A stretch of DNA of 64,000 nt from Rhodocyclaceae bacterium (GTDB taxonomy: Bacteria; Pseudomonadota; Gammaproteobacteria; Burkholderiales; Rhodocyclaceae), in contig VBWA01000010.1 of the NCBI GenBank assembly GCA_006218025.1, positions 1-64,000 of the forward strand, read 5' to 3'. Below are positions 54,193 to 63,100 of this stretch, in pieces. The position numbers and the translations under genes are program-made. The notes beneath the pieces are model-generated. The model made no database searches. It was not told the origin of the DNA and saw only the letters and a program-made list of their open reading frames with translations. The stretch's first letter is position 1; the number at the start of each line of letters is the position of its first letter.

Positions 54193-54908
54193 ACACAAGC
54201 AATCTGATGAAGCAACTGGTGGTGCTTGGCGTGGCGGCGACAGCAGGCAGTCTGGCGATTTCCGCCACGGTCGCGCCGGGGGCTCCGATAGCACAGCGCA
54301 CGATTCGCGTTTTGTCCGCGGCCAGCACGGATGCGGCATCGCCGGAGGCGGCCGTCTGGGCCAAGGCACCGGCCACGCAAGTGGCGCTCCAGCCCGCGTT
54401 CCCCGGACACGGCTCCATCGTCGGCACGCCCGTCACGGAAAAACTTACTGCCCAGGCAGTGCGCGCGGGTGGGCAACTGTTCGTGAAACTGGCCTGGATC
54501 GATCGCACCGCCAACACCGCCATCAAGGACACGACGGCTTTTGCGGATGGGGCGGCCCTGCAGTTTCCGGTCAACGGCAAGGCGTCCACCACGCCCTTCA
54601 TGGGTGATCCGAAGAGCCCGGTGAATGTCTGGCAGTGGCGCGCCGACGGCCGCACGGAGAATCTCGTGGCGTACGGTTTCGGTACTGCCACGCGGGCGCC
54701 CTCCGAAGGCCTGAAGAGCGCGGCGGCACGCACCGATAGCGGCTGGGCGGTGGTCCTCACACGCTCCTTGAAGGTCAAGCCTGACGAGGGCGCCAGCCTG
54801 CTGGGCAAGAGCACCATGCCGATAGCTTTCGCTGTCTGGGACGGTGCGAATCAGGAGCGTGACGGCCTGAAGGCGGTGACGCTGGAGTGGTGGCAACTGC
54901 GGTTCTGA
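54189..54908 (+). CDS. Type II molybdoenzyme heme-b (gamma) subunit
   Basis: A 239-residue exported protein, the length of SerC and ClrC. The signal is [25 protein letters not shown]. Family segments are [47 protein letters not shown] and [18 protein letters not shown]. It should carry heme b and exchange electrons with a soluble periplasmic cytochrome. It is last in the operon. Confidence 0.88.
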   Translation: MNTSNLMKQLVVLGVAATAGSLAISATVAPGAPIAQRTIRVLSAASTDAASPEAAVWAKAPATQVALQPAFPGHGSIVGTPVTEKLTAQAVRAGGQLFVKLAWIDRTANTAIKDTTAFADGAALQFPVNGKASTTPFMGDPKSPVNVWQWRADGRTENLVAYGFGTATRAPSEGLKSAAARTDSGWAVVLTRSLKVKPDEGASLLGKSTMPIAFAVWDGANQERDGLKAVTLEWWQLRF

Positions 54909-54930
54909 TTTATTCCGCTGCTGCAATTCG

Positions 54931-55047
54931 GCCTCGGCGGATTTCGCGCTGTGGAAACTCGACGCCGAAGCCGTGCTGGTCACCGGCGATTGCGTGTCCG
55001 GATGCACTGCTGAAAAATTGACAACGGCCTGCCTGTACGCGTTATGA
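54931..55047 (+). pseudogene. Remnant of a porin-like gene
   Basis: The frame reads ASADFALWKLDAEAVLVTGD then CVSG before diverging and stopping at 55045-55047. It matches ASAEFGAWKLDAEAVSLTGD then YVAG of the intact porin (45427-45498) with 17 of 24 identical residues and no gap. There is no start codon or upstream porin sequence. It overlaps the valS stop by 6 bases. The type II operon probably once had its own outer-membrane partner. Confidence 0.75.
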
Positions 55048-57891
55048 GCCCAGCCGTTCCTTCTGAGCCACAAGCTTTGCCAGCGTGGCCTGGAAGCCGG
55101 CCAGACGTGCACGTTCTTGCGTCACCACCGCAGCGGGGGCGCGGGCGACGAAGCTTTCGCTGGAGAGCTTCGTTTCGGCCTTGGCGATCTCACCCCCGAT
55201 GCGCAGGATCTCCTTGCCCATTCGCTCCCTTTCGGCCGCCACGTCGATCTCGATCTTCAGCATCAGCCGGAACTCGCCGACGATTTGCACCGGTGCCTCT
55301 GAATCGGGCAGCGTTTCTGCTGTCGTGACTTCGGAAAGCTTGGCCAGCGCCGCAAGGTAGGGCGCATAGGCGCCGAGAATCGCCGTATCGCCAGCGCCGA
55401 CTAATGGCACGCGCTGGGCGGGGGAGATGTTCATCTCGCCGCGCAGGCTGCGGCAGGCGTTGATCATGTTCTTGAGCCGCGCCACCCAGGCTTCGGCCGC
55501 GGCGTCGCAACGCGACAGGTCGGCTTTCGGATACGGCTGCAGCATCAGTGAGCGCGTGTCATCGGCGGCATCGGCGCGACCGGCGAGTGGCGCCACGGTC
55601 TGCCAGAGTTCTTCGGTGATGAAGGGGATCAGCGGATGGGCGAGGCGCAGCACCGTTTCCAGCACGCGCACCAGCGTACGCCGCGTGGCCCTCTGTTGCG
55701 CTTGCGTGCCCGTTTGCACCTGCACCTTGGCCAGTTCCAGATACCAATCGCAATACTCGTCCCAGACAAACTCGTAGATCGCTCGCGACAAAAGGTCGAA
55801 GCGGTAGTCGGCGAAATGCTGCGCGACTTCCTGCTCGACCTTCTGCAGGCGGCTGACGATCCAGCGGTCGGCCGGCGAGAAATCGAGATACGTGCCGTTG
55901 CAGGCATCGGACCCGTGCTGGGCCAGGCCGCAGTCCCGCCCTTCGCAGTTCATCAGGACGAAGCGCGAGGCGTTCCACAGCTTGTTGCAGAAGTTCCGAT
56001 AGCCCTCGCAGCGCTGCATGTCGAACTTGATGTCGCGCCCCGGCGAGGCCAGCGAGAGGAAGGTGAAGCGCAACGCGTCGGTGCCGAAGCCGGGAATGCC
56101 GTTCGGATACTCCTTGCGCGTGCGCTTCTCGATCTTGGCCGCGTCCCTTGGGTTCATCAGGCCCGTGGTGCGCTTCTGCACCAGATCGTCGAGCGTGATG
56201 CCGTCGATCAGGTCGATCGGGTCGAGCACGTTGCCCTTGGATTTGGACATCTTCTGGCCTTCGGCGTCGCGGATCAGGCCATGGACGTAGACGTCCCTGA
56301 ACGGAATCTTGCCGGTGATGTGCTTGGTCATCATCACCATGCGCGCGACCCAGAAGAAGATGATGTCGAAGCCGGTGACCAGCACGGTCGAGGGCAGATA
56401 GAGATCCAGCGCGGGATTGCTCTTGGCCGGCCACTCCGGGGTCCAGTCGAGCGTCGAGAAGGGCCACAGCGCCGACGAATACCATGTGTCGAGCACGTCC
56501 GGATCGCGTTCGAGACCACCCGTGTAGCCGTCGCGCTTCGCCTGGGCGTAGGCCTCGGCTTCGTCGTGGGCGACGTAGAAGCGGCCGTCGTCCGAATACC
56601 ACGCGGGGATCTGGTGGCCCCACCACAGCTGGCGCGAAATGCACCAGTCCTGGATGTTGTTGAGCCACTGGTTGTAGGTATTGACCCAGTTCTCGGGGAC
56701 GAAGCGGATCTCGCCCGAGGCGACGCATTCCAGCGCCTTGCCCGCGATGCTGCTGCCGTCGGCGCCCGGCTTGGTCATGGCGACGAACCACTGGTCGGTC
56801 AGCATCGGTTCGATGATGACGCCGGTGCGGTCGCCGCGCGGCACCACCAGCTTGTGCGGCTTGACGCTGTCCAGCAGGCCGGCCGCCTCGAGATCCGCAA
56901 CGACCGCCTTGCGCGCCTCGAAGCGGTCCATGCCGCGGTACTTCCCGGGGCCGTGTTCATTGATGCGCGCATCGAGGGTCAGGATCGAGATCGGCGCCAG
57001 GCCGTGGCGATGGCCGACCTGCCAGTCGTTGAAGTCGTGCGCCGGCGTCACCTTGACGCAGCCGGTGCCGAATTCCTTGTCCACGTAGCTGTCGGCGATG
57101 ACGGGAATCTCGCGGTCGCACAGCGGCAGGACGACGTGCTTGCCGACCAGATGGGCATAGCGTTCGTCCTCGGGATGCACCATCACGGCGACGTCGCCGA
57201 GCATGGTTTCGGGTCGGGTCGTGGCAACCGTCAGCGAGCCCGCATCTTTCCCATTTGCATCGGCCAGCGGATAGCGGATGTGCCACAAGAAGCCATCTTC
57301 CTCCTCGTTCACCACCTCGAGGTCGGACACGGCCGTGAGCAGTTTCGGATCCCAATTCACCAGGCGTTTGCCGCGGTAGATCAGGCCTTCCTTGTGCAGG
57401 CGGACGAAGGTCTCGGTGACGATCTTCGACAGCCCGCCGTCCATGGTGAAGCGCTCGCGCGACCAGTCGGGCGAGGTGCCGAGGCGGCGCATCTGGCGCG
57501 TGATGGTGTCACCCGAGTATTTCTTCCATTCCCAGACCTTTTCCAGAAACTTCTCGCGACCGAGGTCGTGGCGCGAAATTCCCTGTGCGTCGAGCTGGCG
57601 TTCCACCACGATCTGCGTCGCGATGCCCGCATGGTCGGTACCCGGCTGCCACAGCGTATTGTCGCCGCGCATGCGGTGATAGCGCGTCAGCGAATCCATG
57701 ATGGCCTGGTTGAAGCCGTGGCCCATGTGCAGCGTGCCGGTGACATTCGGCGGCGGCAGCAGGATGCAGAAACTGTCCTTGGCCGGGGTCTTGGCGGTGT
57801 CGAGCCCGGCGGCGAAATAGCCGCGCGACTCCCAGATCGGGTACCAGCGCCGTTCGATTTCGGCGGGTTCGAAGCTCTTGGCGAGTTCCAT
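55042..57891 (-). CDS. valS: Valyl-tRNA synthetase
   Basis: A 949-residue class I synthetase charging tRNA-Val. The HIGH-type motif is LHMGHGF, and the KMSKS motif is [13 protein letters not shown]. The C-terminal coiled arm ([21 protein letters not shown]) is complete. The N-terminus [21 protein letters not shown] is standard. A decayed fragment of the 3' end of such a gene is at 19606-19958. One copy of the dispersed motif encodes [10 protein letters not shown]. Confidence 0.96.
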   Translation of the reverse strand: MELAKSFEPAEIERRWYPIWESRGYFAAGLDTAKTPAKDSFCILLPPPNVTGTLHMGHGFNQAIMDSLTRYHRMRGDNTLWQPGTDHAGIATQIVVERQLDAQGISRHDLGREKFLEKVWEWKKYSGDTITRQMRRLGTSPDWSRERFTMDGGLSKIVTETFVRLHKEGLIYRGKRLVNWDPKLLTAVSDLEVVNEEEDGFLWHIRYPLADANGKDAGSLTVATTRPETMLGDVAVMVHPEDERYAHLVGKHVVLPLCDREIPVIADSYVDKEFGTGCVKVTPAHDFNDWQVGHRHGLAPISILTLDARINEHGPGKYRGMDRFEARKAVVADLEAAGLLDSVKPHKLVVPRGDRTGVIIEPMLTDQWFVAMTKPGADGSSIAGKALECVASGEIRFVPENWVNTYNQWLNNIQDWCISRQLWWGHQIPAWYSDDGRFYVAHDEAEAYAQAKRDGYTGGLERDPDVLDTWYSSALWPFSTLDWTPEWPAKSNPALDLYLPSTVLVTGFDIIFFWVARMVMMTKHITGKIPFRDVYVHGLIRDAEGQKMSKSKGNVLDPIDLIDGITLDDLVQKRTTGLMNPRDAAKIEKRTRKEYPNGIPGFGTDALRFTFLSLASPGRDIKFDMQRCEGYRNFCNKLWNASRFVLMNCEGRDCGLAQHGSDACNGTYLDFSPADRWIVSRLQKVEQEVAQHFADYRFDLLSRAIYEFVWDEYCDWYLELAKVQVQTGTQAQQRATRRTLVRVLETVLRLAHPLIPFITEELWQTVAPLAGRADAADDTRSLMLQPYPKADLSRCDAAAEAWVARLKNMINACRSLRGEMNISPAQRVPLVGAGDTAILGAYAPYLAALAKLSEVTTAETLPDSEAPVQIVGEFRLMLKIEIDVAAERERMGKEILRIGGEIAKAETKLSSESFVARAPAAVVTQERARLAGFQATLAKLVAQKERLGS
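55380..55402 (-). repeat. Dispersed 22-nt motif, copy in valS
   Basis: Minus strand AGTCGGCGCTGG-CGAT-ACGGCGA, identical to the + strand arm of the terminator at 2247-2269. Confidence 0.75.
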
Positions 57892-58029
57892 AGGTCTTGC
57901 AGGGGTCCAAAACGTTGAATTTTAGCGGAAGCAGGCGCTCCGGCTGGTGGAATTCTTCGGCTGCGAGCCTATTTCCGCTATCATTGCCGCCTCTCGAAGC
58001 AAGCCCCGCATGGTTCCCTTTCTCATTCA

Positions 58030-59382
58030 ATGATCCGCAAACTGCTGCGCCGCGTATTCCGTCGCGGCGATGCCCCCTCATCCGGTGCTCCGGCCATGAT
58101 TCCCGTGGCGCGCCATGGCATTCGCCGCGACCACGTTTCCCTGGGCGCGCGGCGCACCTGTGAGACCCTGCAGCAGGCGGGCCACAAGGCCTATATCGTG
58201 GGTGGCGCAGTGCGCGACCTGATCGCCGGGATCGATCCCAAGGACTACGACATCGCCACCGATGCCGAACCGGAGCAGGTGCGCGCCCTTTTCCGCCGCG
58301 CGCGCATCATCGGCCGCCGCTTCCAGATCGTGCATGTGATGCAGGGCGGCGAGACTCTCGAAGTGTCCACCTTCCGTGCCGCGCACGATGCCCAGACCGT
58401 CAAGGATGAGCATGGCCGCGTACTGCGCGACAACGTCTTCGGCTCGATTGCCGAAGATGCCGCACGCCGCGATTTCACGGTCAATGCGCTGTATTACGAT
58501 CCGTCCTCAGAGACGGTGATCGACTATCACCACGGCGTGGCCGACCTGCAGCAGAAGACGCTGCGCATGATCGGCGAGCCGCGGCTGCGCTACCGCGAGG
58601 ATCCGGTGCGCATGCTGCGTGCCGTGCGCCTGTCCGCCAAGCTGGGCCTGACGCTCGACCCGGCGGTCCGTGCGCCGATTCGCGAGATGGCCGAATTGAT
58701 GGAAAACGTGCCGGCCGCGCGCGTATTCGACGAGATGCTGAAGCTGCTGTTTTCGGGGCACTCGGTCGAATGCGTCAAGCGTCTGCGCGACGATGGCCTG
58801 CATCACGGCCTGCTGCCGCTGCTGGACGTGATCCTGGAGCAGCCGCTGGGCGAGAAATTCGTCATGCTCGCACTGACCAGCACCGATGCGCGCGTCAAGG
58901 CCGGCAAATCGCTGTCGCCCGGCTATCTGTTCGCCACCCTGCTCTGGCACGAGGTGCTGGCGGCCTGGGAATCGCGCAAGGCGCGGGGCGAAGTATCCAT
59001 TCCGGCCCTGTATGAGGCGATGGAGGACGTGCTCAACGTGCAGGGCGAAAAGCTCGCCATCACGCGCCGCGTCGTCGGCGACATAAAGGACATCTGGGCG
59101 CTGCAGCCGCGCTTCGAGAAGCGCGCAGGAAAGTCGCCCTACCGCCTGATCGAATTGCCGCGTTTCCGCGCCGGCTATGATTTCCTCGTCTTGCGCGCCG
59201 AGAGCGGCGAGATCGACAAGGAACTCGCGGATTGGTGGGATGAGTTCCAGGATGCCGATCATGAGGGCCGCGAGGCCATGCTGATACCCGATAGCGGCCC
59301 CAAGAAGCGTCGGCGCCGCGTCCGCGGCAAGAAGGCGGCGGGTGAGGGTGACATGGCAGGCAACTCGCCCAGCGAAGGCTGA
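58030..59382 (+). CDS. pcnB: Poly(A) polymerase I
   Basis: A 450-residue nucleotidyltransferase. The motif YIVGGAVRDLIAGIDPKDYDIATDAEPEQV carries the catalytic aspartates, followed by RIIGRRFQIVHV and RDFTVNALYY. The C-terminus is highly basic (KKRRRRVRGKKAAGEG), usual for PcnB. It adds A-tails that promote RNA decay. It is divergent from valS and followed by folK after one base, the order common in betaproteobacteria. Confidence 0.95.
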   Translation: MIRKLLRRVFRRGDAPSSGAPAMIPVARHGIRRDHVSLGARRTCETLQQAGHKAYIVGGAVRDLIAGIDPKDYDIATDAEPEQVRALFRRARIIGRRFQIVHVMQGGETLEVSTFRAAHDAQTVKDEHGRVLRDNVFGSIAEDAARRDFTVNALYYDPSSETVIDYHHGVADLQQKTLRMIGEPRLRYREDPVRMLRAVRLSAKLGLTLDPAVRAPIREMAELMENVPAARVFDEMLKLLFSGHSVECVKRLRDDGLHHGLLPLLDVILEQPLGEKFVMLALTSTDARVKAGKSLSPGYLFATLLWHEVLAAWESRKARGEVSIPALYEAMEDVLNVQGEKLAITRRVVGDIKDIWALQPRFEKRAGKSPYRLIELPRFRAGYDFLVLRAESGEIDKELADWWDEFQDADHEGREAMLIPDSGPKKRRRRVRGKKAAGEGDMAGNSPSEG

Positions 59383-59383
59383 A

Positions 59384-59878
59384 GTGGGCCCGCGTTGCTT
59401 CATCGCGCTGGGCGCCAATCTGGGGGATCCGGTGGCGACGGTGAAGGCGGCCATCCTTGCCCTGCGCGGGCTGCCGGGGACCGAATTCATCGCCGCTTCC
59501 TCGCTGTATCGCACGGCGCCGGTCGGTCTCAAGCATCAGCCCGATTTCATCAACGCCGTGGTGGAACTGGTCGCCGTGGTACCAGCGCCGACTTTGCTGG
59601 AATACCTGTTCGAGATCGAAGCGTGCTTCGGCCGCCAGCGCAGCGTAAAAAACGCACCGCGCACGCTGGATCTCGACCTGCTGCTCTACGGTGACGAGAT
59701 CAGCAACGACCCGCAACTCACGCTGCCGCACCCGCGCCTGCATGAGCGCGCCTTCGTGCTGGCGCCGCTGGCCGAGATCGCGCCGCAGTTGATCATTCCC
59801 GGCCGCGGCGCGGTGGCCGAGCTGCTGTTGCGCTGCGCCGACCAGCAGATCGAGAAGCTGGTGCCGCAGGCAGCCTGA
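59384..59878 (+). CDS. folK: 2-amino-4-hydroxy-6-hydroxymethyldihydropteridine pyrophosphokinase
   Basis: A 164-residue HPPK of the folate pathway. Typical segments are FIALGANLGDP, SSLYRTAPVG, QPDFINAVVEL, RTLDLDLLLYG and LPHPRLHERAFVL. The start is taken as GTG at 59384, one base after the pcnB stop, which gives the normal family length. GTG codons at 59342 and 59348 would overlap pcnB. Confidence 0.93.
   Translation: MGPRCFIALGANLGDPVATVKAAILALRGLPGTEFIAASSLYRTAPVGLKHQPDFINAVVELVAVVPAPTLLEYLFEIEACFGRQRSVKNAPRTLDLDLLLYGDEISNDPQLTLPHPRLHERAFVLAPLAEIAPQLIIPGRGAVAELLLRCADQQIEKLVPQAA
59571..59593 (-). repeat. Dispersed 22-nt motif, copy in folK
   Basis: Minus strand AGTCGGCGCTGG-TACC-ACGGCGA. 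It encodes VVPAPTL on the + strand. Confidence 0.7.
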
Positions 59879-59879
59879 C

Positions 59880-59923
59880 GGGCATGACTTTGAGATACGC
59901 CTCTCAACATGAAAGTCATGCCC
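59880..59923. terminator. Inverted repeat after folK, terminator-like
   Basis: Perfect 12-bp arms GGGCATGACTTT and AAAGTCATGCCC around a 20-base loop that contains GAGA/TCTC, then GTTTTCCC. A second hairpin (GGCCGGCT-N6-AGCCGGCC, 59961-59982) follows. The spacer 59879-60042 has no gene. Confidence 0.6.
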
Positions 59924-60042
59924 GTTTTCCCTCTCCCCCGACCTCCGCTCCGCGCCCCACGGCCGGCTTTGCACAGCCGGCCGGCTCAGGCGGCGCGAAG
60001 CGTGGAGCGTCGAGAGTTGCTGACGCAACTTTCATATTGAAC

Positions 60043-60405
60043 ATGGCTTCGCTGCTGCAGATTCCGGTTGTTTGGCAGACCGCGTTGCTGCTTACGGCGT
60101 CGAACGTCTTCATGACCTTCGCCTGGTACGCCCATTTGAAGAATCTCAACGACCGGCCGTGGTGGATTGCCGCGCTGGCCTCGTGGGGCATTGCGCTGTT
60201 CGAGTATTTGCTGCAGGTGCCGGCCAACCGCATCGGTCACCATGAGATGTCGCTGGCGCAGCTCAAGATTCTGCAGGAAGTGATCACTCTCACCGTATTC
60301 GTTCCCTTTGCTGTCTATTACATGCAGCAGCCGTTGAAGCTTGATTACCTGTGGGCGGGTTTGTGTATCCTAGCGGCCGTTTACTTCATATTCCGCTCGC
60401 CATGA
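60043..60405 (+). CDS. DUF486-family small membrane protein
   Basis: A 120-residue protein with four hydrophobic segments. The conserved features [39 protein letters not shown] and [21 protein letters not shown] are those of DUF486, a short relative of DMT-type transporters. The function is unknown. The ATG at 60043 fits the family start; upstream in-frame codons are in the hairpin region. Its stop overlaps the panB start (ATGA). Confidence 0.85.
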   Translation: MASLLQIPVVWQTALLLTASNVFMTFAWYAHLKNLNDRPWWIAALASWGIALFEYLLQVPANRIGHHEMSLAQLKILQEVITLTVFVPFAVYYMQQPLKLDYLWAGLCILAAVYFIFRSP

Positions 60406-61217
60406 CCTACCTCGCCAGCAACAAGCCGATCACTCTGCCGGAACTGGGCCGCATGAAGCGAGAAGGCGAAAAGATCGCCATGCTCACCTGCTACGACGCC
60501 AGCTTCGCCGCGCTGGAGGATCGCTGCGGCGTGGATGTGATCCTGGTCGGCGATTCGCTGGGCAACGTGATTCAGGGCCGGACCTCGACCCTGCCGGTGA
60601 CCATGGAGCACATGGTCTATCACACCTCCTGCGTCGCCGCGCTGCCGCTGCGGCCAATGCTGGTAGCCGACCTGCCCTTCGGCGCCTATCACGAATCGCG
60701 CGAGCAGGCCATCCGCAACGCCGGCAAGCTGCTCGCTGTCGGGGCCGAGATGGTCAAGCTGGAAGGCGGCGAAGTCATGGCGGAGACCGTGCATTTCCTG
60801 GTCGAGCGCGGCGTGCCGGTCTGCGCCCACATCGGCCTGACGCCGCAATCGGTGCATGCGCTAGGCGGCTACCGCGTCCAGGGGCGCGACGAGGAAGGCG
60901 CGGTGCGCATGAAGCGCGAGGCAGTGGCGCTGGAACAGGCAGGCGCCGCGATGATGGTGTTGGAAATGGTTCCGGCGCAGCTCGCTGGTGAAATCACCCG
61001 GTTGCTCAAGGTCTGCGCCACCATCGGCATCGGCGCCGGATTGGCCTGCGACGGCCAGGTGCTGGTGCTGCACGACATGCTCGGCGTCTATCCGGGCAAG
61101 AAGGGCCGCTTCGTCAAGGACTTCATGGCCGAGGCGCAGAGCATCGACGGCGCCGTGCAGGCCTACGTCAAGGCCGTCAAGGACGGCTCCTATCCCGGTC
61201 CGGAGCACTGCTACTGA
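60402..61217 (+). CDS. panB: 3-methyl-2-oxobutanoate hydroxymethyltransferase
   Basis: A 271-residue enzyme of pantothenate synthesis, making ketopantoate with methylenetetrahydrofolate. Typical segments are [31 protein letters not shown] and [14 protein letters not shown]. It overlaps DUF486 at the start and panC at the stop (TGATG). Confidence 0.96.
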   Translation: MTYLASNKPITLPELGRMKREGEKIAMLTCYDASFAALEDRCGVDVILVGDSLGNVIQGRTSTLPVTMEHMVYHTSCVAALPLRPMLVADLPFGAYHESREQAIRNAGKLLAVGAEMVKLEGGEVMAETVHFLVERGVPVCAHIGLTPQSVHALGGYRVQGRDEEGAVRMKREAVALEQAGAAMMVLEMVPAQLAGEITRLLKVCATIGIGAGLACDGQVLVLHDMLGVYPGKKGRFVKDFMAEAQSIDGAVQAYVKAVKDGSYPGPEHCY

Positions 61218-62044
61218 TGCAGATCCACGAAGCGATTGCCGGCCTGCGCGCGGCGCGCGCCGGGGCCGGCCGGGTGGCGCTGGTGCCGACCATGGGCAAC
61301 CTGCACGAGGGCCACATTGCGCTGATGACCCAGGCGCGTAGCCATGCCGACCAAGTCATTGCGACGATTTTCGTCAATCGTCTGCAGTTTCGTCCCGGCG
61401 AGGACTTCGAAAAGTACCCACGAACCTTCGCGGCCGATTGCGAAAAACTGGCGGCCGCCGGCGTCGAGCATCTTTTTGCGCCGGACGAAGCGCAAATGTA
61501 TCCCCAGCCGCAGACCTACCACATTGAACCGCCGCCCGAGCAGGCGAATATCCTCGATGGCGAGTTCCGCCCCGGGCATTTTCGCGGCGTCGCCACGGTG
61601 GTGATGAAGCTGTTCCAGATCGCCCAACCCGATGTGGCGCTGTTCGGCAAGAAGGATTGTCAGCAATTGATGGTTATTCGCAACATGGCTCGCGAGTTCA
61701 ATTTACCCATCGAAATCGTTGGCGGCGAGACGGTACGCGCTGCCGATGGCCTGGCTCTGTCCTCGCGGAATGGCTACCTGTCTGCCGCCGAAAGGGCGGA
61801 AGCGCCGCGCCTGTTCAGGGTATTAACTAAAGTTGTAGAGGCGGTGCGCGCCGGATCGCGGGATTTTCCCCGGCTGGAGCAGGGGGTAATGCTGGAATTG
61901 CAGGCCAGTGGCTGGGCTCCGGATTATGTTGCATTGCGTAAAAAACTTGATCTACAATTGCCATCCGCTCACGATTCCGGGTTGGTGGTGTTGGCGGCGG
62001 CGCGTTTGGGAAGCACGCGCCTCATCGACAATCTGGAAGTTTAG
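61217..62044 (+). CDS. panC: Pantothenate synthetase
   Basis: A 275-residue ligase joining pantoate and beta-alanine. The ATP site is VPTMGNLHEGHIAL. Other family marks are FVNRLQFRPGEDFEKYPRT, VALFGKKDCQQLMVI and LALSSRNGYLS. The overlap with panB shows one operon. The following 115 bases contain no gene. Confidence 0.96.
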   Translation: MQIHEAIAGLRAARAGAGRVALVPTMGNLHEGHIALMTQARSHADQVIATIFVNRLQFRPGEDFEKYPRTFAADCEKLAAAGVEHLFAPDEAQMYPQPQTYHIEPPPEQANILDGEFRPGHFRGVATVVMKLFQIAQPDVALFGKKDCQQLMVIRNMAREFNLPIEIVGGETVRAADGLALSSRNGYLSAAERAEAPRLFRVLTKVVEAVRAGSRDFPRLEQGVMLELQASGWAPDYVALRKKLDLQLPSAHDSGLVVLAAARLGSTRLIDNLEV

Positions 62045-62159
62045 GTCACTGCGATGCGCTCATGCCGGCGGTGTGCCAGAAGCGAAACAGGCGGGAGCCT
62101 TGCCCATTTTGGGGTGAACTCCCGGTTTATTGCCGCCTTTGCATGAGAAAGGTCTGACA

Positions 62160-62543
62160 ATGCAACGCATGATGCTGAAATCCAAACTCCACCGCGTTAC
62201 GGTGACGCACGCCGAACTGCACTACGAAGGTTCCTGTGCCATTGATGAAGCACTGCTCGAAGCGGCCGACATCAAGGAATACCAGCAGATCGACATCTAC
62301 AACGTGAACAATGGCGAGCGTTTCACGACCTATGCCATTCGCGCCGAGCGCGGCACCGGCACGATTTCCGTTAACGGCGCTGCGGCACGCAAGGCCGCCA
62401 CCGGGGATCTGTTGATCATCGCCACCTACGCCATGATGAACGAGATCGAACTGCAGAAGTTCGAGCCCGATCTGGTGTATGTCGATGCCAGAAACCGCAT
62501 CAGCCACCACAGCCGGCAGATTCCGGCGCAAGCGGTAGCCTGA
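62160..62543 (+). CDS. panD: Aspartate 1-decarboxylase
   Basis: A 127-residue proenzyme. The self-cleavage site that gives the pyruvoyl group is Gly24-Ser25 (HYEGSCAID). Other marks are [10 protein letters not shown] and [19 protein letters not shown]. It supplies beta-alanine to PanC. AAAGG is 7 bases before the chosen ATG. Confidence 0.96.
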   Translation: MQRMMLKSKLHRVTVTHAELHYEGSCAIDEALLEAADIKEYQQIDIYNVNNGERFTTYAIRAERGTGTISVNGAAARKAATGDLLIIATYAMMNEIELQKFEPDLVYVDARNRISHHSRQIPAQAVA

Positions 62544-62567
62544 TCCCCCGTATCCGGCGATGCCCGA

Positions 62568-62586
62568 GCCCACCCTTGCGGTGGGC
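62568..62586 (+). terminator. Terminator after panD
   Basis: Stem GCCCACC / GGTGGGC with loop CTTGC, followed by TTTTCTTTT. Confidence 0.85.
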
Positions 62587-62693
62587 TTTTCTTTTATGTC
62601 CGCGGCGCCCTGCCGCGGACGGTATGGCCCAAGGCCCCGGCGCAGTGTATTCTTTCGGGCAGAACAAGAAGAACCACAGGAAGGAGGGGATGC

Positions 62694-63065
62694 ATGGCCA
62701 TGAAGATTCTGATCGCCGACGACGAGCCGAATATCGTCATTTCGCTCGAGTTCCTGCTCAAGCGCGAAGGTTACGAAGTGGTGGTCGCGCACAACGGTGC
62801 CGAGGCGCTCGAGCGGGTCCGCGCCGAGCGGCCCGATCTGGCGATTCTCGACGTCATGATGCCGCTGCGAAACGGTTTTGAAGTCTGTCAGGATCTGCGT
62901 CAGGATCCCGAATTCAAGAACTTGCGGATCATGATGCTGACCGCCAAGGGGCGCGATACCGAGGTTTCCAAGGGCCTCGCGCTCGGCGCCGACGTCTATA
63001 TGACAAAGCCGTTTTCGACCAGGGAGCTGCTGGCCAAGGTCAAGACCCTGATCGACAGGGCATGA
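62694..63065 (+). CDS. Single-domain CheY-like response regulator
   Basis: A 123-residue receiver domain with no output domain. The acidic pocket is ADDEP, the phospho-acceptor is Asp53 (AILDVMMP) and the conserved Lys is in MTKPFS. AAGGAGG is 6 bases before the ATG. A membrane PAS protein gene begins 35 bases after it and is a probable partner. Confidence 0.9.
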   Translation: MAMKILIADDEPNIVISLEFLLKREGYEVVVAHNGAEALERVRAERPDLAILDVMMPLRNGFEVCQDLRQDPEFKNLRIMMLTAKGRDTEVSKGLALGADVYMTKPFSTRELLAKVKTLIDRA

Positions 63066-63100
63066 GCCGGCGGCTGAGCGCTGGTTGAGTCGATGCCGTC

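Noticed and set aside
48747-54908. Full (per)chlorate reduction island
   Set aside because: moaA, NapC and a type II enzyme are present, but no chlorite dismutase and the cytochrome set differs.
55636-57918. 760-codon open frame opposite to valS
   Set aside because: Shadow of valS; composition is that of antisense GC-rich code.
59961-59982. Copy of the dispersed motif in the folK-DUF486 spacer
   Set aside because: It is a GC palindrome (GGCCGGCT) without the AGTCGGCGCTGG core.
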